A stretch of 64,000 nt of DNA from Cervus elaphus (Eukaryota > Chordata > Mammalia > Artiodactyla > Cervidae). Under the pieces are notes generated by a model. It had not been told where the DNA came from. It made no database searches and saw nothing but the letters and a program-made list of their open reading frames with translations. Shown one piece after another: positions 1-12,700 of the stretch. The stretch covers positions 62,572,052 to 62,636,051 of the forward strand of contig NC_057815.1 in the NCBI RefSeq assembly GCF_910594005.1, given 5' to 3'. The translations under genes were made by a program, and so were the position numbers. Position 1 is the stretch's first letter, and every line of letters starts with the position of its first letter.

Positions 1-550
1 TCAAATTTGAGTCATGAATTATGTTTAACTATTACCTGAGGCAATATAAAAGTGCATGCTTAATGATTCACAGAAGAGTCCTGAGTCTTTATTAACTTGG
101 ACATTTGTATTTCGTTTCCCTGCCTCATTTAACTGCATTGAGTCTTTTCAACTTATGTTAATTTTTAATTTGATTGTGATGTATCTAGATGTAGCATTTC
201 TTGTTTTTATACTCTGAAGTTTTTCGAGAGTTTTGAACATGTAAATTTACGATTTTTACCTAATCTGCCAGATTTCAGTAATAATTACTTCCAGAATTTT
301 GTCTCATTCTCTCATTTCACTTTGGGATTCCAGCTACATGCAATCTTGTGATATGGTTGCATTATTATCAAAGAATCTTTTCACTTTTTCTTTCTTCTTT
401 AGTTGGGTAATTCTATTAATAAATCTTAAGGTTAATTACTAGAAACACAATTACCTTGGTCAAACAATAACTGCATTTATATACTAGTTTTACTAGATAT
501 TGAAAATTCCTTCATAGTGATTGCACCATTTTTGATTGTTACTAGCAATG
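1..550. other. AT-rich intergenic stretch
   Basis: AT-rich sequence with no long open frame. No repeat family or gene was recognised with confidence; it may include decayed L1. Confidence 0.4.
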
Positions 551-668
551 TATAGGGGCTTCCTTAATGGCTTAGTGATAAAAGAATCTGCTTGCAATGA
601 GGAAGATGTGGGTTCAATCTGAGTCAGGAAGAGCCCCTGCAGAAGAAAATGGCAACCTACTCCAGTAA
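551..668 (+). repeat. Bov-tA/BovA SINE, truncated
   Basis: The tRNA-like head (ggcttccttaatggcttag), the central gggttcaatc box and a partial BovA body ending near 'ctactccagta' are recognisable. The BovB-like 3' part is missing. Confidence 0.75.
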
Positions 669-1089
669 GAGCGTCTTTTTTCTTATAATCTTTCCAGCAG
701 AGTGTATTGTCAAGCTTTTGAACATTTATCAACCTGCTAATTTACCAAATGTGGTTGACCATGTACAAAAATGGCTGTCAATCATTGTTCCATCTGCTGT
801 ACACACATGCCACTCCCCTATACATGAGCAGCAGCCTACTCTCCAACCCCCTGAATTAGAGATGGCCTTGTGAGTTGCTTTAATCAACAGAATGAGTTTG
901 AAGTGATGTGTGAATTCCAGGGCATATGGACCTTGCAGCTTTCATTTGCCTTCTTGGAACCCAGTAGCCATTCAGAAAGCTTAGAATAGATGAATAAAAG
1001 ACCATGTGGACAGAGATCACAATAAGATCAATCAAGGAACAACAGCACATGTGACTGCAAAAGATATAGAACAGTGAAAGCAAATCTGG
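669..1089. other. Unassigned sequence
   Basis: Short open frames only, with no recognised domain. Nothing supports a gene here. Confidence 0.35.
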
Positions 1090-1885
1090 AAAAGAACAAA
1101 AGATAGAAATCTTAATACTCTTATTTCAAGATATATTATGAAACCACAATAACTGATACATATGATACTGATATCAAGATAGATAAGTAGATAAATGGGA
1201 AAGGACAGAATCCAGAAAAAAATTCACATATATATGATCAATTGAGACATGACGAAGCTACAAAGCCAATTCATTGGAAAAGGATGTCTTTTCCACAAAT
1301 AGTGCTTGGAATGATTGGATCCATATACAAAGACATGGATTTTGACACATACCTTGCACTATTTTCTTTTTTAAATCTCAAAGCGGTTCATAGACAGTAT
1401 AAAATCTAAACTTCTAGAAAACTAAAGAAAAATTCTTTGCGACGTTTGGTTAGGAAAGTTCTTAGATAAAACATCAAAATCAAGATCCATAAAAGAAAAA
1501 CTTGCTAATTTGGACATTATTAAAATTAAGAACTCATCCTCTTTGAAAGACTCTTAATAAATAGAGTAAATAAATAGGAAAGACAAATATTAGGAGAAGA
1601 TATATGCAAAGCATATATATAATGAGAAACATATCAAGAATGTATAAAAAACAACTCTCAAAACTCAGTAATGAGAAAATAAGCAACAATTAAAGTCACA
1701 ATGAGATACCTCACTACATACATCTATTAAAACACATAAAGGGAAACAAAATCAAGTTATAGCAAGGATGCAGAATAACTTCTACAATGATAAAAAAGAT
1801 ATTAAATGGTATAATTACTTTGGAAAATAGTTTGGCAGTTAAAAAATTAACCATATACTACCATATAACTGAACTATTTTACTAC
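1090..1885 (+). repeat. L1 LINE fragment (ORF2 3' part)
   Basis: A-rich strand with phrases typical of the mammalian L1 ORF2 end, such as 'acaatgagatacctcac' and 'ggaaaatagtttggcag'. It is heavily decayed, with no open frame, and is interrupted by the SINE that follows. Confidence 0.65.
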
Positions 1886-1892
1886 TGTGAAT

Positions 1893-2112
1893 GAGTGCAT
1901 GGGTGTTAAGTCGCTTCAGACATGTCTGATGCTGTGACCCCATGGACTCTCTAGCCAGCCAGGCTCCTCTGTCCACAGGATTCTCCAGGTAAGAATATTA
2001 AAGAGTGGGTAGCCATTCCCTTCTCCAGGGGATCTTCCTGACCGAGGGATCAAACCCAGGTCATCTGCATGGCAGGCAGATTCTTCACCTCTTGAGCCAC
2101 TTGGGAAGCCCA
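1893..2112 (-). repeat. Bov-tA SINE
   Basis: Reverse-complement copy. The BovB-derived tail ('gttaagtcgcttcagacatg') is at the low-coordinate end and the tRNA head ('cttgggaagcccat') at the high end. It lies in or next to the L1 fragment. Confidence 0.85.
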
Positions 2113-2845
2113 TTATCATTGCTATCTATAATGTGAAAGACATTAAGATATTTAACATTATTTTTTTGAACTGTCTTCAAAATCTCAGTGTGCAACTTAT
2201 ACGTATGATACACCTCAATTCAGACAAGTGTTCAAGAGCCACCAGAACCTCTTGGCTACCATAATGGACAGCCAAGCTCTTGATATTCAACTCCTTGATA
2301 TTTGTTTCCATCCTTACAGCCACCTCATTGTAATTTTACAGTTGGCTCAAAAAGCATACAGCACCTGTTTACCAAAGGCACTTATACACAAGCTGTTCAT
2401 GAACATAAAGAAAAGGAGGTATGGAGAAACTAGAAGAAATCATTCTCTTCCTAAAAGTGCTTTATATTGATTATTTTCTCTTTACATTTTCCCCACATTC
2501 TGGCAGAAAAATCTGTATTGGATTAGTCATTTTCCTCTTCTCCCCTGTTTTTATTTCAATGCATTTATAATCATTTTTTTTTCAATTAGTACCTAAGATT
2601 TTTAAAATCCATGAAGTATGCAGTGAAAATTGAAGTTAGAACCTTTCTTTAAATTGAATTTAAAACCACCAAAATTAATGTTTTAGCATTCAATCTTATA
2701 TACTTAAACAAAAAAAACACTCAATGGATTTTAGCACTCAATTCTATGTATACTTACACAAGAAACCCAGCAATTTCTTTGCTCATATATTGCATTTTAT
2801 AAAAGCTGACAACAATGTTACAGGAATATAAAGTTACAGGTCAAT

Positions 2846-2851
2846 TTTATT
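2846..2851 (-). terminator. Candidate poly(A) signal AATAAA for TRIM6
   Basis: An AATAAA hexamer on the minus strand about 360 bp past the TRIM6 stop. Use of this site is inferred from position only. Confidence 0.3.
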
Positions 2852-2932
2852 TCACAAACAGAGATGAAAACAGAACCTAAACAACATATGAGCAAAAACA
2901 AATCCAGTATTGCCTATGAATAATAATAGTGG

Positions 2933-2938
2933 TTTATT
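2933..2938 (-). terminator. Candidate poly(A) signal AATAAA for TRIM6
   Basis: An AATAAA hexamer on the minus strand about 270 bp past the TRIM6 stop. It is an alternative to the more distal hexamer at 2846. Confidence 0.3.
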
Positions 2939-3208
2939 CCAGAAATTTGTGTTGGTTTTAAAATGAAAACAAATCAATATATATAGTCAGTAACAGAATA
3001 AAAATGACATGTAATTATCTCAGTAATTATAGACACAACACATGTTGAAACTCAATTTTCCATTCAGTACATAAACTGACATCAGACAGAACAGTATTTT
3101 CTAATACTGCATCAACAAAGAAAAATCTTCACCAAATGGTCAACAGGAAAGAAAGGATAAACTGAGATGAGGAGAGGCTTGGAGTACAGTGTATAAACTC
3201 ACAAAGTT

Positions 3209-3771
3209 TTAAGAGCTTGGGCGACGCAGAGTCATCGGGAACACACAGTTGCAAGGATTAAAATACGGACAAAGGGTTGTAGGAAAGTAATACTTAGAGA
3301 AGGTGTAGATGGGGAAGCCATGGTTGGTGACATTGTAAAAGGAGACTGTGCCGGCATCATAGTCTAAGAACACCCCAATGCGGCGAGGGGGCACTGTCAT
3401 GGATAAGAGCAGGGATGTGGACGATTCCTCGTAGGCTCTATATTCATGCTTGTGATGTAATCCAATCACCCAGTACCCACTTTGAGGCTGGTATCGGGAG
3501 TAAACATTCCGATTGTTTGCAAACTGGTTGAAAGAGAAAGCAGGTCCCACTGAATCACTGCACACCCCCAGGATCCAGTCAGTCTTCTTGGCCACATCTA
3601 CCTCCCAGTAATGCTTCCCTGAGGAAAAGTGCCGAGAGCCCAGGACACCACAGCCGTAATGCTCTTCCAGATGAGACCCGGACAGCTGGGCACCCACAAA
3701 TCGCACCTGCCTCCGGTTCTTAGACAGGACAAGATTTAAATTAGCCGTGTGTGGATTCAGGGTCACGTCCA
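3209..3771 (-). CDS. TRIM6: TRIM6 coding exon 8: PRY-SPRY (B30.2) domain and stop
   Basis: The acceptor is ctcccacag before the exon. The exon is 563 nt, begins in phase with the split Val codon 301 and encodes the last 186 residues. PRY-like DVTLNPHTANLNL is followed by SPRY motifs such as HYWEVDVAKKTDWILGVC and RRIGVFLDYDAGTVSFYN. In the TRIM5/6/34/22 group this domain determines target binding. The open frame extends upstream to 3898, but the bases above 3771 are intron. Confidence 0.95.
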
Positions 3772-6700
3772 CTGTGGGAGAAAAGTACAGCATCAGCAGA
3801 GGATGGGTACATGGTCTTATGACTCTGAGAAGAGCAAACGTAGGTTCTGAGTGGAAGGAAATGGAGCTGGGTGGTTGTGGGGAATAGGGACACCTCATAT
3901 CTGAGAGTGTGTGTGGCTATGAGTGAGGATATAAGCACAGGTCAGCTTAAAGAGGCCACAGTTTCTACTTACCCCAGTAGCTCTGGACATCTGTCAGCTC
4001 TGTAATGACAAAGAGTCAATCACACCAGCAGTCTCAGGTCTGCTGTCTCTCTCTTACCTGGGTGAGGGGAGTGTCTGGGAATTCGCTACGGCTGTGAACT
4101 GGCCACTTGATTCCCCTTTTGAGTATGAACCCCATCTTCCTCAGCATATTGTGTCTCTCCCTCTGCCACTGTCCCCAAATACCAACTATGCCCTCCATTC
4201 TTTTCATTTCCTACTACTACCATGATCCCCCATCCAAACTCTGTTCCCTGAAACTCCTCACCTCTAAACACTCGCAGCATCTTTTTCAGATCTGGAGCTC
4301 GAAACATACTCTTCAGCTTGGTGGGGAGAGCCTCTGGCTTCTTCAGGGTCCAGAACTCACTCCTAGAGAGAAAAGACATTACAAAACTCCAACACTGCTA
4401 AACTTGGGTGCCTCTAATTCCTGTGGCCCAGGCCCACTGGTGAACTTCAACATTCTTTCCTGAAGAAAATTAGCATCATTTTGCAAAGAGCTCTGGCATA
4501 GGAGCCAGAAGACCTTGCTAAAAACTAGCTTCTCACCATATGTGTACATGTTGAAAAGACTTTCATGCTTTTTTTTATGACTGTGTAGTACCTACATCTG
4601 GGTTTCCCAGGTGGCACTAGTAGTAAAGAATCCGCCTGCCAATGTAGGAGATGCAACAAACACAGGTGTGATTCCTGGGTTGGGAAGATCCCCTGGAGGA
4701 GGGCATGGCAATCCACTCCAGTATTCTTGCCTGGAGAATCCCATGGACAGAAGAGTCTGGTGGGCTACAGTCCATGGGGTTGCACAGAGTTGGACATGAC
4801 TGAGCACAGAGTCACAAAAACAGTATCTCTATCTGTCTCTGTATCTATATTTATGTATTAATATCTACACCACATCTTCTTTATTCAGCCAACTGATGAT
4901 CAACACTTAGGATGCTTCCACATCTTGGCTATTGTAAACAGTGCTGCAACGAATACTGGGGTGCATGTATCTTTTGTATAGAATGGGGAATATGGCCAAT
5001 ATTTTATAATAACTTTAAATGGAGTGTAATGTATAAAAATATTGATTTACTATGTGGTATACCTTAAACTAATATACTCTTTTGAATCAAATATACAACA
5101 ATTTTTTTTTAAGTTGATAGAATTTATCCCTCAAAGCCTCATTTTGGTTTCTTTATTTGGTTTGTTGTTTTGTGAAACAAAAATTTCCCCTTCTTTGTCT
5201 GCATCTTAGAGACTGTATGCATGCTAAGTCACTAAGTCGTGTCTGACTCTTTGCAATCCCATGGATTGTAGCCTGCCAGGCTACTCTGTCCATGGGATTC
5301 TGCAGGCAAGAATACTGGAGTGGGTTGCTATTTTCTCCTCAGGGGACCTTCCTGACCCAGGGATTGAACCCACATCTTCTGCACTGGCAGACAGATTCTT
5401 TACCTCTTGAACCACCTGGGAAGCCCAGAGACTGTATAATATTAAATAAAATAATGGCTGGGAAATTTTTTGCTACCTCTAAAAAAGACACAAAATATTT
5501 AAAACATCAGTGACTTTTAGAGAGTCTACAGGTATCTGTGTGGACAGGCAGGACATCAGGACCTGCTATGGGGCCTTCAGAGTTATCAGACGAAGGGTTG
5601 CCTCTGAAGAGTCTGTAGTTTAGGTCTTAATTATCTTACAGATGCCTATGGAGAAAGACCTGCAGAACAGTCCCTTAGTCTCTGGGAATGTTACCTCAGT
5701 TGGAGAAAGGAAATGTCCTCACCTCCAGACTGAGAATGAAAACTTCCAAAGGGACAATAGGCTCCACAGGTCACATGTCCATAGGAGCCTCAAGATACCA
5801 GGTATGTGGGCAACTTTAGGGGTCACCTTGAAGAATGAAATTCTAGAGTATGTGATACAGAATATGTTCTTGTTCCAGGGCCAAAGTCACTTTTTTCAAG
5901 ACCTCAGTCTATGTTTTTATTATAACTGAGAAAAATGGTAGTCTGAGGAAAACTTGGTAGCAAGGTACAGATTGTTCCAAAGCCAAGAGAGAAAGGGAAA
6001 CTTAAGCAGAGGTCCCTAGAGCTGATTCCTGAACTCCGAAAAAAAAAAAGCAAATGGGAAATTTCCCTGTAATAAAGTATATGGGCAAAGAAAATCGCTG
6101 TGTATTTTTAGGTAGCTATAAAGTATTGGAATCAGGGCTGGAAGCAGGTATAGACAGGTTTGTTCTATCACAGGGTACAAGGTAAATCAGTGATACTGTA
6201 ATCCTTGATTAAGGACACCACTGTCCTCAATTTGTGACCTACCGCAACCCAATTTCTCCTAACACAGAAACCAAGCCATTCCCTTTATTCTGAAGGACCC
6301 CAAATTCTCATGCTAAGCAATTCAAGACACCACAGTCCTAAATCTTCCCTGCCTGGTGACCTTTTTTTCCTTTCTCATTAACTGTAAGATAACTCTACCA
6401 TAGGAGCATCCTACCCCTCCTCACAGGGTATAGGAATCTCGCCAACCCAAGGGAACCACCTCATGTTCTACACATACCTTTTCGCAACATCACTCACATC
6501 CTAGAAAAGAAAGAGAGAGGTTAAGGAGTAATAGACCTTGTCCTCTACTAAACCACATCCATGCCTATCATCCCACCCTCACCACCCCATGATATGTTGG
6601 GGATAGAGATATCCAGTATGGAGGCCACAAAGTAGAGGTAAGAATTCAAAGCAGACTCTCCCTGAGGCCCTATCCAGGCATATCAGGAAATGATTCAACT

Positions 6701-9700
6701 CATGCCATAGTGCATTTATTTTTATAACTGTGTGTGTATGTGTGTGATGTTATATATGTACATCATCTATTATTGGCCAGGCACTGTGCATGGTCCTAGA
6801 TGCTCTTACATGACTAAGTCCTAATTTCTGTGATCTAGAGGCTTACATTCTGGTTGCTGAGGATACAAGACCTTAAATGAGGCTGTTTCTCAAATCCCAC
6901 CTCCCCTAACCCTCTATGTTGCTTTGCTTTGTATTTTTCTTGATTTCAACACACACACCTGTTGATGATGCTCACATTTCTTTTATATACCCCAGTACAT
7001 GAGCCACAGGGTTCCCTAGTGACTCAGTGATAAAGAATCTGCCAGCCAATGCAGGAGACGTGGGATCAATCCCCTGGGTCAGGAAGATCCCCTGGGGAAG
7101 GAAATGGCAACCCATTCCAGTATTCTTGCCTGGGAAATCCCATGGACAGAGAAGCCTGGCAGACTACAGTCCATGGGGTCACAAAGAGCCGGACACGACA
7201 TAGCAACTAAAACAACAGAAGCCACAGGAACCAGTTTCAAGATGTCTGAAAGAAAACTTACTTTTTCTGCAACCTCAAAGTCTTCTCTGTTCCTTTCCAT
7301 GTTTTTCAATGACATCAACATTCAGTCACCAATTGTAGGCAAAGTAGTGTCTTAAAAACTGATATTCACCCCAACATCCCATCTTAAACCAAAGTAGTCC
7401 ATTTCACACCCTTAACTTCTTTTAGCTACTGCTCTTTACTATCATCACTACCACTGCCTGATTCATTTGAGTAGAATTATCTCATGGCCTCTTAATTGAT
7501 CTTCCTAACTTCTGCTCTATACACTTCAATTCAGTAGAAGAAAAGGCCAATGGTTTGATCTGTGCAATATAAGAATAACTATTTTCATAGTAGTGGAGCT
7601 ATTTTTGGTTGTATCTTGTAAAAACACAACTCAAACTGGCTTGAATATGTAAAGTGGCAGATGTAGACTCAGGTTTGTAACAATTTTTATTTTGGCCATA
7701 TCACACTGCATGTGGGATCTTAAGTTCCTTGACCAGGGATTGAACCTGCACCCTCTGCAGTGGAAGCACGGAGTCTTAACCACTGGACTACCAGGGGAGT
7801 CCCAAGACTGTATTAATCTTAAGGCATACTTATTAATGTGTGTGTGTGTGTTAGTTGCTCAGTTGTGTCCGACTCCTTGCGGCCCCATGGGCTGTGGCCC
7901 GCCAGGCTTCTCTGTCTATGGGATTCTCCAGGCAAGAATACTGGAGTGGATTGCCATTCCATTCTCCAGAGGAACTTCCCAACCCAGGGATCAAACGCTG
8001 GTCTCCTGCATCCCAGGCAGGTTAACCGTTTGAGCTACAGGGAAGTCCTAAAGACACTCAAATGATCAAGTCAGGGTGCCACTTCATGCCTCTTCCTCTT
8101 AGCTTAACTTTATTCTCAGGGTTCACATTTTGAAACTTGAAAGCTGCAGGCACGTATCCAGCTGTCAAATCTTCATGCACAACAATGTTAAACAGATAAT
8201 GGAAAAGAGAAGAAGGAAGTGTCTGTGATGGGCAAGTTCTATGAAAATTGACTAAGATAACACTCTAGTTAAAACGGCCATTGGGTGTTTTGGGTAGAAG
8301 AGTCGAGCGGGTTCCTCAAATAACTATTAAACAAACTGATTATCCATTTGTACTTATGAAGCAATGTTTCCAGTTTGAGGACACTTGTAAAGGGGTTAGA
8401 ATAAGTGGGGTTAGAAGGAAGCATTAGGGCAGCCCAACATCAAAGATGAAGAAAAAAGGAAGAAGAATAAGCTAAAGACATGAAACCAGAAGCAGTGAAT
8501 GAGGAAAAGCTCCAAGAGGTGGAAAACAACTACCCCATGACCCCATGACCCCAATACGAACTACCCGATGATCCCAATACAAACAGAGCTAACGGAGGTG
8601 ATGGAATTCCAGTTGAGTTATTTCAAATCCTAAAAGATGATGCTGTGAAAGTGCTACACTCATTATGCCAGCAAATTTGGAAAACTCAGCAGTGGCCACA
8701 GGACTGGAAAAGGTCAATTTTCATTCTAATCCCAAAGAAAGCCAATGCCAAAGAATGCTCAAACTACCACATAATTGTACTCATCTCACATGCTAGTCAA
8801 GTAATACTCAAAATTTTCCAACCCAGGCTTCAACAGTACGAGAACCGTGAACTTCCAGATGTTCAAGCTGGATTTAGAAAAGGCAGAGGAACCAGAGATC
8901 AAATTGCCAGCATCCGTTGGATCATAGAAAAAGCAAGAGAGTTCCAGAAGAACATCTACCTCTGCTTTACTGATGATGCCAAAGCCTTTGACTGTGTGGA
9001 CCACAACAAACAGGAAAAATCTGAAAGAGATGGGAATACCAGACCACCTGACCAGCCTCCTGAGAAATCTGTAGGCAGGTCAGGAAGCAACAGTTAGATT
9101 CGGACATGGAATAACAGACTGGTTCCAAATAGGGAAAGGAGTATGTCAAGGCTGTATATTGTCACCCTGCTTACTTAACTTATATGCAGAGTACATCATG
9201 AGAAACGCTGGGCTGGATGAAGTACAAGATGGAATCAAGATTGCCGGGAGAAATATCAATAACCTCAGATGTGCAAATGACACCACCCTTATGGCAGAAA
9301 GTGAAGAGGAACTAAAGAGCCTCTTGATGAAAGTGAAAGAAGAGAGTGAAAAAGTTGGCTTAAAACTCAGCATTCAGAAAACTAAGATCATGACATCTGG
9401 TCCCATCACTCCATGGGAAATAGATGGGGAAACAGTGGAAACAGTGGCAGACTTTATTTTTGGGGGCTCCAAAATCACTGCAGATGGTGACTGCAGCCAT
9501 GAAATTAAAAGACACTTGCTCCTTGGAAGAAGAGTTATGACCAACCTAGACAGCATAATATTTAAAATCAGAGACATTACTTTGTCAATAAAGGTCTGTG
9601 TAGTCAAAGCTATGGTTTTTCCAGTAGTCTTGTGTGGATGTAAGAGTTGGACTATAAAGAGGGCTGAGGGCCGAAGAATTGATGCTTTTGAACAGTGGTG

Positions 9701-12700
9701 TTGGAGAAAACTTAAGAGTCCCTTGGATTGCAAGGAGATCCAACCTTTCCATCTTAAAGGAAACCAGTCCTGAATATTCATTGGAAGGACTGATGCTGAA
9801 GCTGAAACTCCAATACTTTGGCCACCTGATGCGAAGAACTGATTTCATTTGAAAAAACCCTGATCCCTGATGCTGGGAAAGACTGAAGGCAGGAAGAGAA
9901 GAGGATGACAGAGGATGACATGGTTGGATGGCATCACCGACTCAATGGACATGAGGTTTGAGTAAACTCCAGAAGTTGGCAATGGACAGGGAGGCCCGGC
10001 GTGCTTGGGTCACAAAGAGTCAGACACGACTGAGCGACTGAACTGAACTGAACTGACTCCAATACTAGGGCCCAAAATTAAGTAACTAAATGATTATTCC
10101 ACTAGCAAAGACAGCAAGAGGAAAGCAAGAAACCAAACAGAAAATGAGGAACAGCCTGAAGGTTTCAGAATGTCTCAAGGTACATCCTGCTTCAACTTAA
10201 CAGTCACACTATTCACTCTATGAAGAAATAGCCACTCAGATTTCTGGATTTGACAGCTTGCACCCTCCCAGTCTATATACACACAGAGACCAGAGTTCTT
10301 TCTTTGTGCCTCAAAAGTTCTGTTTGAACGTCTATTACAACATGTTCAATGATTCTGTCCTAAAGAAGAGAGTCACAGCAAAGAAAGGCTGGTGATTACA
10401 TAAAAAAAGCTCTAAAGTACTTGAGTTTGGTTGTGTATGCCTGTGACTAATCTGGGTGAAAGGAACCTGACCAATCCCAACAGAGCATAAGAGGTCAATA
10501 GTACCAAGACTCAGAAATGATGCTATAAAATATCACTCACTATATGAGATCTTTGACATAGTATTAAATGAACTTTTGTATCCTTTATATATAGGAAATA
10601 AAAATGAAACAATCCCTTAGCATTTGTACTTTTAATTATCCTGTGCTTTATCTATGGCTAAACCTTGAACTGTCTAATAGTGAAGAGGCACTATATGATC
10701 AAAGGAGATTTTTTCTTTTTTTTTTTTAGTTGTCTATTACTGCATTAAAATATCTATTTTCATTTATTTTTATTAGTTGGAGGCTAATTACTTTACAATA
10801 TTGTAGTGGTTTCTGCCATACATTAACATGAATCAGCCATGGATTTGCCTGTGTTCCCCATCCAGATCCCCCCTCCCACCTCCCTCGCCACCCCATCCCT
10901 CTGGGTCTTCCCAGTGCACCGACCCTGAGCACTTGTCTCATGCATCCAACATGTTTCAGTGCTATTCTCTCAGAGGAGATTTTTTTTCTTTCCTCCACCA
11001 GGATAGGAGTCCCACATCAGAAGGGGAGAGTTATCTTCTCTTGGTATTGACTCTCAGATCACAGGCCCCTTTCCCATTCCTACCTGCAGGAGCTCTGTTG
11101 CTGACCCCTCACAACGGCGCTCCAGGTCTGAGATGAGCTCTCTCAGGGACTGGCTCTGCTGGACCAGCTCGACCTCAGCTTCTGCTATCATGTTCAGCCC
11201 CCTCCTCTCCTCCTCCTCCAGCTTCTTCAGCTGTCGCTGCTCCTCTTTGTCCAGGATGCTCCTCAACTGATCAAACTGTTTCTGGATCCTGTGTCTCTCA
11301 GGTTCCATCTGATTCTTAAGGAACAAGGGAAAAAAAGAGGCTGCTAGTCTGTTGAGCTGAGGGTCTCCTGTATAAGGGGCGGAGGGGTGGGGGAGGCAGG
11401 CTCAGCATTGTTTTCCTGGAAGGTCTCACTAGGATGGAGGAGCAAATCGGGGAGTAGGCCCTGCAGAACCTGCTCTTTCCTCCTGTTCTCCCTTCAGCTC
11501 TTCTCGGACCACTGGTCCCAGGCTGCCTTATCTAGGCTTCTAAGACAGAGACTTTGATTCCTGGGGGTGGTTCAGTTTCTAAACACCCTCTCTGGCCTGT
11601 CAGGACTTGGCATCAGCCTCCTCTTCTAGTTATCAATATTGATATAATGACTGGCCTGTGCCTGACCTATTTTTCCAACTTTTAAAACTATAGAACAAGG
11701 TCCAGAATCCTTAATTAAGGGCTGCCAATGACTATGGTCATTTTCCCATATAATTATCTTCAGAAACCTAGATTCCCTTTGATATGTTCATTTCTATTTC
11801 CCCTTCTCTCCCCCTTACTGTGCACCAAGAACAATACCCTTGTTTGGAAGGCTTGCAGTGAAGAACTGGGCAAAGGGAAGCTTATCTAGCCAAACTGGGA
11901 AACAGACAAAACTGGGTCTCCTTTGCCCTCAGCTCCCATGCCCTGGCTTGATTTCTGCTCCAGGACACCTTCAGAAGACTCTCTTACCTTCCAGGATGTC
12001 CTCTTCTCTCTGATAACAGCTGTTAATTTCTCAGCTTCCTGCTGCTCTTGCCTCAGCTTCTTCAGAGACTCCTGGAACTTCTCCTGGAAGAAACACATCA
12101 AGTCAGGTAGGGTCAAGTGTCAAACTGTCTCAGTGCCAAGACATGGAATGAATGGGGGAGAGATTACGCTGACCTCAGGAGATACCAAATGCCAACCCTG
12201 GAATGAAAAACTGAGAAAGTCAAAGTTACCTTTTACAAACAAGGGATGGAAACCAGTGAGAATAGGCACATTCTCTTTTCTGCAGGGGAACCACCTGACC
12301 ATGAATCACTTTAAGTTCTTTACTCTCACTGCCAATATATCCCCTGCCCTCAACCTGTCCAGCCCCCTGCTGGCCTTCAGCAGCAGTCTCTACACATGCA
12401 GAGCCAATCGTGGCAAGCAAGAAAGAGACGGTCTCTGCTCTTGGTCAGAAGGGCTTTTTCTAGGTTCACCCTCTAGGTAAATGAGAAGACTACAAAGAAA
12501 TTAGATTAGAGCATAAAGAAAAGTTAAAATCTACCAAGCAGTCTGTTCCTGCCTGTCTTCCCTCCACCTGGGCCCCCACCTGGTACTCCTGGGCTATCTC
12601 CTCCATGAGGAATGTGTGGTGACCACGGTGCTCCTGAGACCGCTCGCAAAGCCAACAAATGAGCTTCCCATCCTCCTCACAGAAAAGCTGGAGTTTCTCT

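Larger units (their letters stand above)
2113..3208 (-). other. TRIM6: TRIM6 3' UTR and downstream region
   Basis: This lies directly downstream of the TRIM6 stop codon on the minus strand. The DNA is AT-rich with several minus-strand AATAAA hexamers, the nearest about 270 bp and 360 bp past the stop. The true 3' end cannot be fixed from sequence. No other gene is seen. Confidence 0.45.
4363..6477 (-). other. TRIM6: TRIM6 intron 5 (2115 bp)
   Basis: The intron contains two Bov-tA SINEs in opposite orientation and L1 pieces. The stretch 5429-6477 has no recognised repeat or exon; the open frame at 5642-5929 has no family features. Confidence 0.75.
6501..11083 (-). other. TRIM6: TRIM6 intron 4 (4583 bp)
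   Basis: The intron is largely repeats: Bov-tA copies, a CHR SINE, a BovB LINE and an L1-type 3' end. The parts 6501-7008, 7220-7688, 8049-8559 and 10057-10735 show nothing recognisable beyond a short TG-rich run near 6730-6755. Confidence 0.8.

Noticed and set aside
1..3208. Search for TRIM34, TRIM5 or TRIM22 exons downstream of TRIM6
   Set aside because: No RING, coiled-coil or SPRY coding sequence is seen; they presumably lie beyond the window.
3772..3898. Extension of the SPRY open frame upstream of 3771
   Set aside because: The extra codons lie in intron 7; a strong acceptor sits exactly at the homology boundary.
4592..4807. Many frames of 60-80 codons with LLQGIFPTQ- or MDCSPPGS-like peptides across the window
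   Set aside because: These are translations of Bov-tA SINEs, repeated at every copy, and are not proteins.
9374..9848. Minus-strand frames of 87-135 codons
   Set aside because: They are antisense to BovB reverse transcriptase sequence.
11923..12480. 185-codon open frame on the plus strand
   Set aside because: It crosses TRIM6 exon 3 and intron 2 in antisense and has no family similarity.
12490..12579. Read-through of the RING/B-box frame past 12580
   Set aside because: A CAG|GTGGGG donor marks the exon end and the following residues are unrelated to TRIM6.
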